The position numbers and the translations under genes are program-made. From Porodaedalea pini (Eukaryota > Basidiomycota > Agaricomycetes > Hymenochaetales > Hymenochaetaceae), in contig NBAY01000009.1 of NCBI GenBank assembly GCA_002794775.1, positions 1-64,000 on the forward strand: DNA of 64,000 nucleotides, written 5' to 3'. Below the pieces are notes generated by a model. The model searched no databases, was not told where the DNA came from, and saw nothing but the letters and a program-made list of their open reading frames with translations. This document shows, piece after piece, positions 46,148-62,091 of this stretch. How positions within the stretch are numbered: position 1 is the first letter of the stretch; each line of letters opens with the position of its first letter.

Positions 46148-46871
46148 TGAAATTTCTGTCTACCGAAGAACGTTAGAACTTCTTGTGATTCCGGTGAAAG
46201 AGGAAGAACAGGACACACGCTTCTTCGCTCAATAAGCCGAGTAGCAGACGGAGTGGATGAGGAGAGCCCTCTTTTCAGAGTATGTACGGAGCTGTATACG
46301 CCACCATACCTTTAAATAAGCCCGATACGAATGAGCGGATACTTAGTCGCGCCGCCTTGTGAAGTGAATACAAGGTTTGAAGAAGTGTGCGAAGCAATGC
46401 CCGGAAGACGGCATCAACAGCTGTAATCAACGTGTTTTGTGGGCGAGGGTGGCTTGTTGTGATCATTCGGTTCGATCTGTGCGATCGTTTCAAGCGAATC
46501 GAGTTCATGACAAGCATGGGCTCGCAAGACACAGTCATCCCAGTCACCGAAACCATTGATCGGTGCCCCTTTTTGTTTGAATGGGCTTGAAATCCCGTTG
46601 AAGGCGGGAAGGACACTAAGTGCTAAATAGACTCTTACTATGAGCGTCAATAGTGAGATTTTTCGTTCTCAGTATGACATTCGACATGCCCCTTCCTGCA
46701 AGAAAAAGGCTGACGTCCAATTATAGCCTTCAATGCAACTCCTAAAGTCCCAAACCTGCGAGCGGTCGCTGCGCGATAAAACTGATCGCTCTAGACAAAT
46801 TTCATCATGAGTCTCTCCGACGTAAGGATTTCAGCGACTCACATAGGCACGAACAGTCCGTAGACCGTACA
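46148..46871. other. Intergenic interval of about 0.7 kb
   Basis: Lies between two minus-strand genes: the upstream region of the polytopic membrane protein on the left and the 3' end of DPH4 on the right. No supported gene. An alternative first exon of the membrane protein in this stretch cannot be excluded. Confidence 0.45.
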
Positions 46872-47387
46872 TCATCTGAGGTCCTCCTTATCCTCTTCTA
46901 AGGTTTCGTAGCCAATATAAACAACTTCCGAGCATCGGTCACAAGAAATCAAGTGTCGGTCGTCCTCCATGTCCGTTTCGGTGATAGAGTACGCTCCGCC
47001 ACAGCGGCATGCATGAGTCCACTTAAGCAGTGTACCGTTTTCGGACTCGGTGCATGAGAACTCTTCTAATGATACGACTTGCGCGGGTCGAGGGCCGGAC
47101 GAGTTCGCGACGGGAATACGGAGCTGAGCGAGCGATGCGTCATATGCGGCTCGTGTACCGAGATCAGATAGGATGTGATACGCATCTTGAATGCGAGCAA
47201 CATCAAACTCTTCCGAGAGTTCAGCGTCGGAGGTGTTCTGCGTGGCAAGCAAAATGGCAGAATTTTTCTTATCTGGATGTGAAGAGAGCAAAACACGGTG
47301 GTAAGCAGTTTTTATCTCAGCCTGAGTCGCAGAGGGTAGAATACGAAGGACTTGATAGAGCGTCTCAGAGTTGGTATCTCTGGTCAT
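46872..47387 (-). CDS. DPH4: Dph4-type J-domain protein for diphthamide synthesis
   Basis: A single exon of 171 residues, the usual Dph4 size. The J domain (about residues 9-85) starts LYQVLRILPSATQAEIKTAY, has the HPDK motif in SSHPDKKN and ends ILSDLGTRAAYD. A DPH-type (CSL) zinc finger follows, with Cys pairs in ACRCGGAY and ISCDRCSEVV. This combination is specific to Dph4/Jjj3 (DNAJC24), which works with the Dph1-Dph2-Dph3 step that starts diphthamide formation on elongation factor 2. The Met at 47387 is directly upstream of the J domain. The gene is divergent from the esterase. Confidence 0.95.
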   Translation of the reverse strand: MTRDTNSETLYQVLRILPSATQAEIKTAYHRVLLSSHPDKKNSAILLATQNTSDAELSEEFDVARIQDAYHILSDLGTRAAYDASLAQLRIPVANSSGPRPAQVVSLEEFSCTESENGTLLKWTHACRCGGAYSITETDMEDDRHLISCDRCSEVVYIGYETLEEDKEDLR

Positions 47388-47797
47388 GACTGCTAGAGGA
47401 GATGAACTGGAAAGGCTAGAAAGGCTATATACTTATAAGGAGGGCGACTTGCCATTCTTGGCGTGTATAAATGAGCTTCAACCATGCGAATCATCTTTTC
47501 GATCTTAAAAAGGCAATTGCACGAGCTCATCCGAGTCAAGAGTCAAGACTCATGGGTTACTAATACTACACCTACATTGGTACACACGTCCAAGGTCTAA
47601 CACTGTAACAGAACCGAACGAGGGAAGTCCGAAGCGTTCGGGCAAGACACGGTCATTACAAGCCTGAAAGCTCAATCTTACCAAGAAATTTCGTAATATC
47701 GATGTGCTACTCAGATTCGTCAACGTAGATAATGTCTTAGAACTTCTGTGCAGCGTCACGCAAACAAGTTGTGCACTACGAAACACTCCGGTTCACG
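47388..47797. promoter_or_regulatory. Shared upstream region of DPH4 and the esterase
   Basis: 410 bp between divergent start codons. No recognised motif. Confidence 0.45.
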
Positions 47798-49161
47798 ATG
47801 CCATTCCTCTTCAGAAAGCAGCCTCTCAAAGCCATCTATTTTATCTACGCTATCCCCACAATCCTCTTCATCCGTCTTCCATACTGGATTTGCAGTTCGC
47901 TTTTCCCCTCTCGTCGGCCCGTACGCACCTGGAATATCGCGCGCAGCGTGTTCGTGCATGCTCTCAGCGCTTTCATCGACATAGTCTTTAACGTTGGGCC
48001 TTCCATAATCGCACCCTCACCGCCGGAACATTGGGAACGTGAATCTCAGAAGAACGGATTCGCTTGGGTCGAGCCAGTACCAGAACTTATTGTTGGCGAA
48101 ATCGCGCAGAAGGCAACACTCAATGGCGTAAAGGCCGAGCGTGTATCTGGATTTTGGTACGGGGAGAAGGGAGAAGATGGAAGATATGGACAGAAAGCGA
48201 AGGAAGATGAGAAGGTTGTTCTATACATTCACGGTAATGCATGTTTACTCGACTTTTCAGATGTCTTGAAGTCTCATTTTCGCTTCTCTAGGTGGAGGGT
48301 TTATTGTATGCCTTTGGTCATCTTTTCAACTTGGCTTAAATACTTATTCTTGCATTCAGATCGGGGGCGCTTCTCCAGATGAAATTAACAAAGCTGCATG
48401 TGACGGCATCCTCGACAACGCCTCAAACGTATCACGCGTCTTCTCTCTTAATTATCGTCTATCCTCCATCGCACCCTTCCCGCCCGCGAACCATTTCCCC
48501 GCCGCACTCATAGATGCACTCGCAGGTTTCGCATATCTCGTCCGTTCAGTCGGATTTGCACCAGGCAATGTCATTGTCGCAGGTGACTCCGCTGGCGGGC
48601 TCCTCGCGCTATCACTTGCGCGGTATCTGGTTATGTATAAAATGCAGCTAGCGCTCGGAGTGCCAGGAGGATTGATAATGTTCAGTCCGCTTGCGGAGTT
48701 CGTCCTCACGCATGACAAACCCGGCTCATCATGGGCAACGTACCGCAGTTCAGACACCGTGCAGCACTTTTTCAACGGTTATGCGCTGGGCGCTCTTCTT
48801 GGAAGACTGTCCGTGGATGAGGGCGCGAGGAACTCATGGATCTCGCCTGCATCGCTCAGGATAAGCGAGATAGAGATGAAAGGTCTGTACGAGGGCCTTC
48901 CAAAGACGTTAATAATCTGCGGTAGCGCAGAGCAATTGCGTGATTCAATCCGGACGCTCGTCTCCAGGTATGCTCTCTCAATCCATGACATTGAAGACTG
49001 TTAATCACTTTACTCCTAAAAGAATGAAAGCCGACCTTAGCGACGGAGTAACGTACTTTGAGCAACCAGGTGGGTCGCACATTTATATGCTCTTTCCCTT
49101 CTTCGAGCCCGAGCGAGCGCAGTGTTATCAAAGGGTCGGAAGGTGGCTGAGGGACCTATAA
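47798..49161 (+). CDS. Alpha/beta hydrolase fold-3 esterase (hormone-sensitive-lipase type)
   Basis: Four exons (47798-48233, 48292-48305, 48360-48967, 49023-49161) encode 398 residues. A hydrophobic N-terminal segment (AIYFIYAIPTILFIRLPYWI) suggests a membrane anchor. The oxyanion motif HGGGF lies at 145-149; it is built across the 14-bp second exon. The nucleophile motif is GDSAGG at 225-230 (Ser227). The acid is in the ICGSAEQLRD segment and the His in GGSHIYML. The enzyme should hydrolyse short or medium acyl esters or steryl/lactone-type substrates; the true substrate cannot be told. The start at 47798 is the first ATG in this frame. Confidence 0.92.
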
Positions 49162-49405
49162 ATGGATTGGTCAATCGGTGTAGCTACTTTGAGTATATTA
49201 AGAGACAAACTACAGCTTTGTGCTTTTATCATAACATTAAAATATATTTGATGATTTAGCTATAATCTTTATAAAGAAAGTTATGCTCACGCACCGCCAC
49301 CGTAGTCGATCATCTACCTCTCCGGCGTACTAATTACCGTGCCACCTCGTCCTCGACGATTGCGTTCCACTTCAGTCATTTCTTAACTCTGTGAGGTCAA
49401 GAAGG

Positions 49406-51611
49406 ATGAGTCATCGTCCATCAACGTCCAAAGCGCGCGGAGTGTGCGCGTACTTCCGATCAAGAAGAGGATGTCGAAACGGAGACATGTGCAAGTTCCT
49501 TCACGGCGACGACGAGACACTCTCACCCTACGACAAGAGTAAGGTGTGCAAGTTTTATGCAGCAGGTGCGATTCCTTTCGCTTGACTGCAAGGTACTGTC
49601 TTTGACGATTTGTTATGCGTGTAGGATTCTGTAAGCATGGAGACAAATGCTGGTTTCAACATGCCGGCGGTACGAGTGCCGTGGCTGCGTTTGAACCTGG
49701 CACATTGGCATCTCAAGGAGCTGCTTCAGAAGCAAACGGAGTGGATGAAGACCTTCTATGCTCTATCTGCCAAGAAAAACCCGTGACATACGGATTGCTT
49801 GGTCTGTCTACTCTTCACTTCGTTTACCTCTTTTCTGTAGATGGCTGACACATACATATATTCTCGTTACTACTGCAACAGAGGACTGTAGCCATGTCTT
49901 TTGTTTGGAGGTTTGTTATGAACTGTTGTCGTCTGCATCGAAAATAGCTTATGACTCATCGTATAGTGCATACGCGGCTGGAGAGATCCAACCGGCAAAT
50001 CGCAAGACATTGTAGAATCAGGAAACACAAAGAGATGTCCGTACTGTCGAGCCTCCTCAAGATTTGTGACACCAAGCAGCATTTTCTACTCAAATGAAGA
50101 TGCTCTGAAAGCAGCGACAATCGCTAGCTATAAGGCCAGCATGGCTCGTATTCCGTGCAAGTACGTTACATTCGTTTGAACTGTAAGACGACCCAAACTC
50201 AATTGTGAAATCTCTTCAAGGCATTTCGAAGTGTCTCTACCTGGAGCTCGATACTGTCCCTTCGGCCGGGACTGCTTTTACCAGCACAAGGAAATTGATG
50301 GCACCTTGTACGTGTTTGACCGTGGTGCAGACTACTATATGACCGTGAGCTTCTTATACTATATCAGCACGTGGAAAGGAATTGTTCTAATAACTTTCTA
50401 AAAGAGACCTCGTCGCCACAATCGACGGAGAAACGTGTCGTTTTCCGACATACTCTCCAACGTCCGGCCTATGAGAACGGAGGCTGATGTTTTGCAAACG
50501 CTGGCGGACCTCAGGTCTCGGTTCGAATCAGCGCATCGTTCGGCTCGTGAAAGTGCTCACGACAGAGAGGATTACGAGGAGTCGTTTCTCAGTAGCCTTG
50601 TACGTAGACTACAGGCTTACCTCGTGCGTCTTTTCCTTAACATGCTAACATAGCACTTGCAAATTTCAGGTAGAAGATGTGTTGATGAATCTCGAAGACG
50701 CTTTAATAGGCGCTATCTCCGGTTCATCGGAGGATGAGCACGTCGAAGATCGACGTTCAGCTCCATCAAGGCCTTCAATCTTAGCGACACCAGAGGATTC
50801 TACAAGTGCATCTGCGCTCACGCTTACACGTGCATTTATGGACAGCAATATTTCCTCAGACGATGTCGGATTGCTTGCGGATGTCCATGAATCAGAAAAT
50901 GAAGATAACGTTAACGAAGACTCGTCGACACGGATTTCTTTACTTCAGTCCCATAATCGGAGTCGCAGTCTCCCGAATCTTACGAATGCCTGGACAGATG
51001 AATTATTGAGCGTCAACGACACTGGGAGCGATATTGCAGATGATTTGGCCAGTCTCGACACTGGCGGCCAGAACGATGGTGTTGAGCAGTCATCTCCAGG
51101 GCAATTACGCCCTTTCAGCAACGACGAAAGACAGCAACCACTTGTTCCCGCCGATTCGACATCTAGTTACGAGCCGGAAGGAACGGAGTCGCTTGTCTCT
51201 TACGAGACTTATGCGCACCAAACAACCTTGAACGAGTCGCTTACTTTAGAAGCAGAGGCAAATGAGGCTCTGCCTTCGCGGACTATGGGTATTTTCTCCG
51301 CTGGAGACGACCATCATTCTCATGACCGTGAGCTGAGAAGTAAGCCCGAGGCACGCAACGAGCTTACTCCGCGACGAATCAAATCGAGTAGTAGCGCCAC
51401 ACCATGCAGTGGACGGCGGAACGGGGGTCAGAGTTTCGTGACGGATGGACGGGGGCGTGTAGTCGCTACCGACGATTGGACATACGCCGACGGGGCTTCA
51501 TTGGCGTTCTGGGCTCCTGCCACGTCTGTTGTAGCGCTGCCGTTGGCTTCGACAGGCGAGACGAGTGCTCGGGTATCGGAGGAGCTTGGAGCCCTTGATG
51601 ATCTGGACTGA
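49406..51611 (+). CDS. Makorin-like CCCH/RING E3 ubiquitin ligase
   Basis: Seven exons (49406-49565, 49625-49801, 49882-49910, 49967-50160, 50221-50344, 50405-50599, 50670-51611) encode 606 residues. Two CCCH fingers come first (Cys14-Cys23-Cys29-His33; Cys48-Cys56-Cys62-His66). A C3HC4 RING follows from about residue 99 (LLCSICQEK, DCSHVFCLECIRGW, CPYCR). After the RING lies a third CCCH finger with the typical makorin context IPCKHFEVSLPGARYCPFG. The C-terminal 300 residues are acidic and Ser-rich without a fold I know. Makorins are RNA-binding ubiquitin ligases. Exon 3 is only 29 bp and sits inside the RING. Confidence 0.93.
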
Positions 51612-52810
51612 TATCAAGGCCGGGCAGGCGAGTGCCGGGGGGGGGGGGAGTACCCAGAGGGAGGTTGTTGATGCAAGGATCAGGCGATAGCCAATCTTGC
51701 TCATGCTCGCTTTGTAATTCTAGGCATGCACCTGTATACACTTCACAAATTTACATGTACCATAAATCCAGCTCCGCTTCAAATATATCAAAACCTGTGT
51801 TGAGCCCCACGTCTTGCGCACCTGAGTGCCTTCGAAGCTAATGTTAAGAACCCATCTTCCATTTCCTATTACAGGGGACGTTCCCGTGTAGGAGCTTCGG
51901 GTGAACTAGCTGATCAACTGAGGGCTTGGTTTCCATTGCTTGTCAGAGGCTTCGAATAGTGTAAGCGATAGCTCATGCCTATAAGCCACGATGTCAACTA
52001 TTGCACCATGATAACCAGTAGAGAACGACCCGAGCGAGCAGCCCTTGAGATAATCGTTCTTACAAGAGGATGGAAAGGGGGAGGCAAAGGCACACCTACC
52101 GAGTGGCATGCTTTAATTAATTAGAATCTAAGCATGACCGTCTAGGTTTCGGGAAGCACTTCCGGCATCCGGCGAGGCTGTGTGGTAAACTGTGCAAGAG
52201 AACAAATTTCAAGCCTTCTGTTATCCTAGGGTTTAAAGAAGTGCGGAGAGCATTGCCGAGATGCCTCATTGTAAGGAGATAAACGAAGGATTAACGTACC
52301 CTCGTACAAGGGGCGAAAAATCCAACTTATCGCCTGGACCGCACGTGAAACTGTTTCGCATTCCTTTATGGCTTTATGGGCATTTGATCTGAGAAGAGAG
52401 CAAGTGCAAGAAGTTCCGAGCCACCTTGTTTAGAGTACCATCGCCGAGAGAGTTGCCTAAAGCTAGGAAGATGCAGCTCCTACATCACGTTCGATCACGA
52501 TGGACCCTGTCCTATTACAGCAAGGCTGAAGTGAGGCCTCGATATCTCTGGATCACAGTACAGCCTTAGGAATACTTACTGCCTCTGGCGCCCTACCTCT
52601 TTCTTTCGTTAGGACACGTGGAGACTACAGCGATATAAAGGTGTCCTCGTGGTCCGCTTGCAGTATGTTACTGAATTAACCCACTGGTTAAGTCGATTTC
52701 CGACCGCTTTCGCCCTCCATTTGTCCTCGCGCTACGTTAAACAACGCAAAAAAAAAAAAAAAAAACCAAAAAAAAACGCGATCGTACTCACCAACTCGCC
52801 GACAATTATC
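51612..52810. other. Intergenic interval of about 1.2 kb
   Basis: No supported gene. Contains a G12 run (51637-51648) just after the makorin stop and A18 (52747-52764) followed by A9 (52767-52775) just upstream of the Cys-rich gene; poly(dA:dT) of this kind is a frequent nucleosome-excluding promoter element. Confidence 0.5.
52747..52775 (+). promoter_or_regulatory. Poly(dA) tract upstream of the Cys-rich gene
   Basis: A18, CC, A9, ending 35 bp before the start codon. By analogy with yeast it may keep nucleosomes off the promoter; alternatively it is simply an A-rich 5' leader. Confidence 0.4.
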
Positions 52811-53228
52811 ATGACGCGCAATAACGCGAACTACAATCATCACTGCGGCGTTAAGGCATGCAAGGGCCACATCCTGAGCCCGGGCGGCGGATGTAGCAAG
52901 GGCTGCGATGCGTATGTACAATGCGAGTCGAAATACGGATGTACCAACCAGGTGCAACGTTCGGGTATATGCCCTGCCTGCAACGCTAAGGGTGAGTGAC
53001 TCGAGTTCTCATAGTCGTTTCTCGAGGAGTTGCTTGGACTCAATGAAACGTCCACATGAATTGCAACTTTGGCGAATGCGGCGAGCTTCTTTGTGATTAT
53101 ATGCCTATGTCGATGACCTAACTGAGACATCTCTAACAGATAAGGCAGCGCGAAGAGAGGAGAAAAGAAAGAGCGGCGGCGGTGGAAGTAGAGCTCAGAG
53201 TGGGTCGAAAAGTCAGAAGGTGAAGTAA
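52811..53228 (+). CDS. Small Cys-rich, probably zinc-binding protein, 89 residues
   Basis: Two exons (52811-52991, 53140-53228; GTGAGT donor, AACAG acceptor) encode 89 residues. The first 60 contain eight cysteines spaced C-x4-C-x10-C-x3-C-x5-C-x5-C-x9-C-x2-C, preceded by two His (NHHCGV), a pattern that suggests two zinc sites. The tail is basic and Ser/Gly-rich (REERKRSGGGGSRAQ). There is no signal peptide, so disulfide-rich secretion is unlikely. I do not recognise the family. The intron splits the protein cleanly between the Cys module and the basic tail. Confidence 0.78.
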
Positions 53229-54859
53229 TCCGACTTGATCTTGAGAGTTTGTTCTTGATTTATTTTTCCGGACACCTTGCGCGTTTAACAAAAGCAGTGA
53301 TGCGAGGGTCATTTTGAAAATGGTGGTACGCATGCGGTACGGGATAGCCGGTGAAATACTGATGTAGGATAAGAAATTGGAGAAAACCCAGCTTACAACG
53401 GGGACCAAGGATCTGGTTGAAGCAGTGAAAACGGCAATAGACCTTGTGGAGACATCAATCGATACTCGTGCATATCGATGCGACACAACATGTGAGGCTG
53501 AAAAGCACACACCGCTTCAAAAAAAAAATCTCAAGATCGGAAATGGAACAAGATGCGCGCTCACCAAAGAAGCACAAGTAGGCGCGTAATTAAACACCGA
53601 CCCTTTGGTGTTGGATATAATCACGGGTGCTTCAAGAATCCAAAGGGTATATCGGGCGTTAGATGATTAAATCATAAAATCAAGCTACACACATACCTAT
53701 ATGTACCCACATCTGAGTCAGAAAAAACAGATTTTATAAAACGTGAGCAAGCTTGCCCTATAAGTATATCACGACCTGAACATTATGAAGGCTATGCAAT
53801 GCTATCAAGAAACCATGGTCTCATAGCTTCAAATGCCGGGTACATAGGTGCATCTGATCTTTCTAGAAGCTGTGTAGAGATGCTTCATGGTGGATGAGGG
53901 GCCTAGAAATGTATACGTGACTGCACTAGTAAGGTTCTGAGCCCGTTAAACCATCGGTTCGAGTTAGCCTAGTGGTGTGCTTATTCTTGAAGTGCGGGCT
54001 GGCCATATCTCTGAAGAACATTAATAGAGAAGTAGTATGGCAATTACAGTGGCTCAATATGATCCTGGGAAACTATCAACAACTCGAGACATCATAAAAG
54101 AGAAGCACGTGTGGCCGTTTGACGCGACGCACCCGTCCTGTTCACACGAGTTACAGCGGCGTTAGGCATTCGCCATCTTGTTTCCGTTTTTAAATTCGCT
54201 TTTAGATTCGACATGAAGTGCTTGACAATCACAGACTCGTCGGTCAGCCGACAACCTTGTTCATGCTGTTTCATTGCTGATTTTTGAACCTCTGCAGGAA
54301 CGTAAGAGCCTCCTTCAAGGAATTCTCTGGGCTCGGACAAGCCTGAAACTGGGATCGTGGTCGGTGTCCTGGGTGTGTCGGTCTGCACAATTGCCACAAA
54401 CAAACGCTTCCAGAAACTTCCCGACCGATATATGAATGACGGTCTATACGGCATTATTCGGGTCCTTTCACGAACTCCAACCGCAAGCAACTTTATAAAT
54501 AACTCCGGCTTCATTCTTGAAAACTCTTGAAGCCAAGCCGTCACGTTTCAAACGCTAGTTGTGTATCCATGGTCAATCATAATGGTTATCAGCCTGCACT
54601 TCTAAAAGGATTTTCTATGTTATCGATTCACGCGATCGTCGTGCGCTCGAGTCGTGAAGGGGCAAAGCAGTGGCTTTCTGAGTTAACACCTCTCTATGAG
54701 CGCGAATCGTCCGAAGACATGATCGGCGATACAAGGGAAACGAGCGCATTCAACAGATAAAGTTCGGACCCCACTATCAAACTTCGCCAGCAGCAGGTTT
54801 TTATTTCAAGGTCCAGCACTTCGCCCACTCGTGGGTCTTCCTTCCCCGTGCCCTCTGCC
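53229..54859. other. Intergenic interval of about 1.6 kb
   Basis: No gene I can support. A minus-strand open frame at 54092-54544 (150 codons, non-ATG at its left-most start) shows no domain, and I left it out. The right end holds the promoter of the DUF6533 gene. Confidence 0.45.
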
Positions 54860-56769
54860 ATGGCTGATGAATTGGCCAATATCCTCATCCCAGTCCTGAT
54901 AGATATCAAGAACACACGGTACTCTGAATGTCAGCTCCACTCAACCCCCTTACCCGCTGGGAGTCGACTAATCACAGGCTCGTACAGTGGCATCGAGCTC
55001 AATAATAATTTACGACTACCGTAAGTCTCCCTTCACGTAACTCTTTGCTACTTTAAGTGGTGCTGACTCTTTGTTTTTCGTCAGTGTTAACACTGGACCA
55101 GGAAGTATGCATGCTACGAGACAGTGTTCCGATCCTGTACTGAACTCGGCATAGATTCAATTTATCTGGGTATATGAATATTGATTGGCAAGAACTCAGG
55201 CACCGACATGCTGAGACATGTGCTTGTATAGAAAGCGAGGTGGACAATCGGAAAGGTCCTCTTTTTTCTGGTACGCTAGCACAATGTTTATTTTGCTGGC
55301 CACATGTGTCTAACTGCTCTTCAAAACAGAATCGATATTACACTCTCTTCGTCGTTGTGTCAGTCGTTCATTCCTGCTCGCTCACTTGACAAAGTGTTTA
55401 TTGTTGTTCAATTAAAGATTCAATAATTATGGTTTGTGACTGGACCTCTCGCAAGTCGTGAACTCACTGTTTAAAATTTGTATTGGATCTTCCAGCACTG
55501 TTCTCCCCTGCTTTGACGGATGACGTGCGTGCTGCCCTTTCCTGAAATTTCGACCGCTTTCAGACCGGAGATTGTAGTTGTATGTTGTACAATAAATTCT
55601 GTAGCGGGTATTCTGACAATTCCATAGTTGTGAGTTGCCAAACTCTCTCATATTCTGGATCACCTTGACTGACAAATAATTATCTAGGTCTGCATTGGTT
55701 CCAATGGCAAGGTTGGACCGGACTTATCGCCGCCGCTCTAGCAGAAAGTGAGTTTAGAGATTACTTCGTTCACTTCATATCTGACGAATTCACACTTAGC
55801 TATCCTTCAGCTCCGAATCTACGCACTTTATTACGGGAACAAGAAGGTACTCGCTTTGATGGTCGGCTTCTTCTTATCGGCCATGGCGGCTTCTGCAGCA
55901 ATCATGGGCACCGTGCTCCGCAACGTCCAAGGTACGTGTATCCCATATCAACATATATTTCCCATGGACGCTATGGATACTTAATGTGTATTGCTTCCTA
56001 TCTGAATAGCACGCTCGAACCTCATTCCGGGGACCAAGTTCTGCATCGTAGTGAGCGCACTGCCTCACTTCTACGCCTTTTGGATTCCTATTCTCAGCTT
56101 CGAGACACTGTTATGTGCTCTCGCTTGTATACGCGGATACAACTCGTACAAGGATCATGAGATCCGGAGGCTGGGAAAAGTATCACGGCGCCAACGTCCT
56201 ACCTCTCACCAGCCGGAGTCTAAGAGCCCGAGCGGAGAGTTGAATATTTTAGAGATTCTTCTGAGGGATAGTGTTGGCTATTTTATAATGTGCGTACTCA
56301 TCTTTCATATTTTTGATAAATCTCCTTTGCTCCAGTATATAGCATGATACTAACTCGGATGACGTGTTCAGTATTTTTGCGACGTATTTCACTACAACCA
56401 TGATATGGATCTTCGGCTCTGTGAGTCTCTTTCCATCTCACGACCATTAAACTCGAAACTCTGTAAGCTGACTAAAACCAATCTACCCAGATTACCGTTA
56501 TAGAAATACCAATCGGCTTCACCGTTGCCCTTTCCAGTGTTATCGCGAACCGCCTCTTGCTCAACCTTCGCGGCTCCCACGTCCGTAAAAATGCGTCCGG
56601 CAACGTGCACAACCCGGACATGTCCTTGCATTCTCACAGCGTCGGTGTGGGGACCGCTTCGCACATGACGAGCGTAGTCGGCGTAGCGATGACGATCGAA
56701 GACGAACTGGGGCGGGAGATAGCGGGCTACGAATTGCAGGCGCTGCGCAGCCTGAAGACATCCGCGTGA
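54860..56769 (+). CDS. DUF6533 multi-pass membrane protein, 14 exons
   Basis: Exons: 54860-54929, 54988-55020, 55085-55104, 55155-55169, 55232-55270, 55330-55358, 55418-55431, 55496-55524, 55564-55579, 55688-55747, 55800-55931, 56010-56289, 56372-56420, 56491-56769; 354 residues with every phase consistent. The order of motifs matches the Agaricomycete DUF6533 family: YDYLLTLDQE, FIWKARWTIGKVLFFL, NRYYTLFVVV, then WFQWQGWTGLIAAALAE, LQLRIYALYYGNKKVLALMV, HFYAFWIPILSFETLLCAL, RDSVGYFIMF-type and FGSITVIEIPIGFTVALSS. About seven spans, with a short Ser-rich cytosolic tail. The function of the family is unknown. Exon 9 (16 bp) is the least certain. Exons of 14, 15, 16 and 20 bp occur in the first half. 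Confidence 0.85.
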
Positions 56770-57153
56770 TACTGATAGCGCACGCTTGGCAAAAGTATAT
56801 AGGACTTCGGAGTTACTGTGTGCGGAGCGCCTCGTCGATGTTTGTATTTTTAGTTTACTTATGCTCTGCTGGACTTTGCAGCCTGTGTGTACTGTGTATA
56901 ATCTTCAGTAGCTATTTTCTTGGGTTATTGCAAGCATGTGATCGTGCCCCGTGGGTGAAGGTTGTTTCAGTTCATTACAGTCGACGTTAATGATATGAGT
57001 ACACGCAGAATATGGATAGCCCAGAACAGAGATAATGCAACAGTCAAATAATGTATCCGAATATGCACAGAAGAGGCCCGGGGAGTTAGGAAGAGTAAAC
57101 TAGGCTGAAATGAATGAAAAAAAGCATTGTAATAAAATGAAGAATATAAGGTT
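56770..57153. other. Convergent 3' region
   Basis: 384 bp between the stop codons of the DUF6533 gene and the MYST gene tail. T-rich on the left, A-rich on the right, consistent with two 3' UTRs. Confidence 0.5.

Positions 57154-62091
<4,938 letters not shown>

Noticed and set aside
53950..54000. Box A-like TAGCCTAGTGG preceded by GGTTCGAG
   Set aside because: The order of the two tRNA promoter boxes is reversed and no cloverleaf can be drawn.
54092..54544. 150-codon minus-strand open frame
   Set aside because: Begins at a non-ATG codon, lacks any motif and sits alone; I could not support it as a gene.
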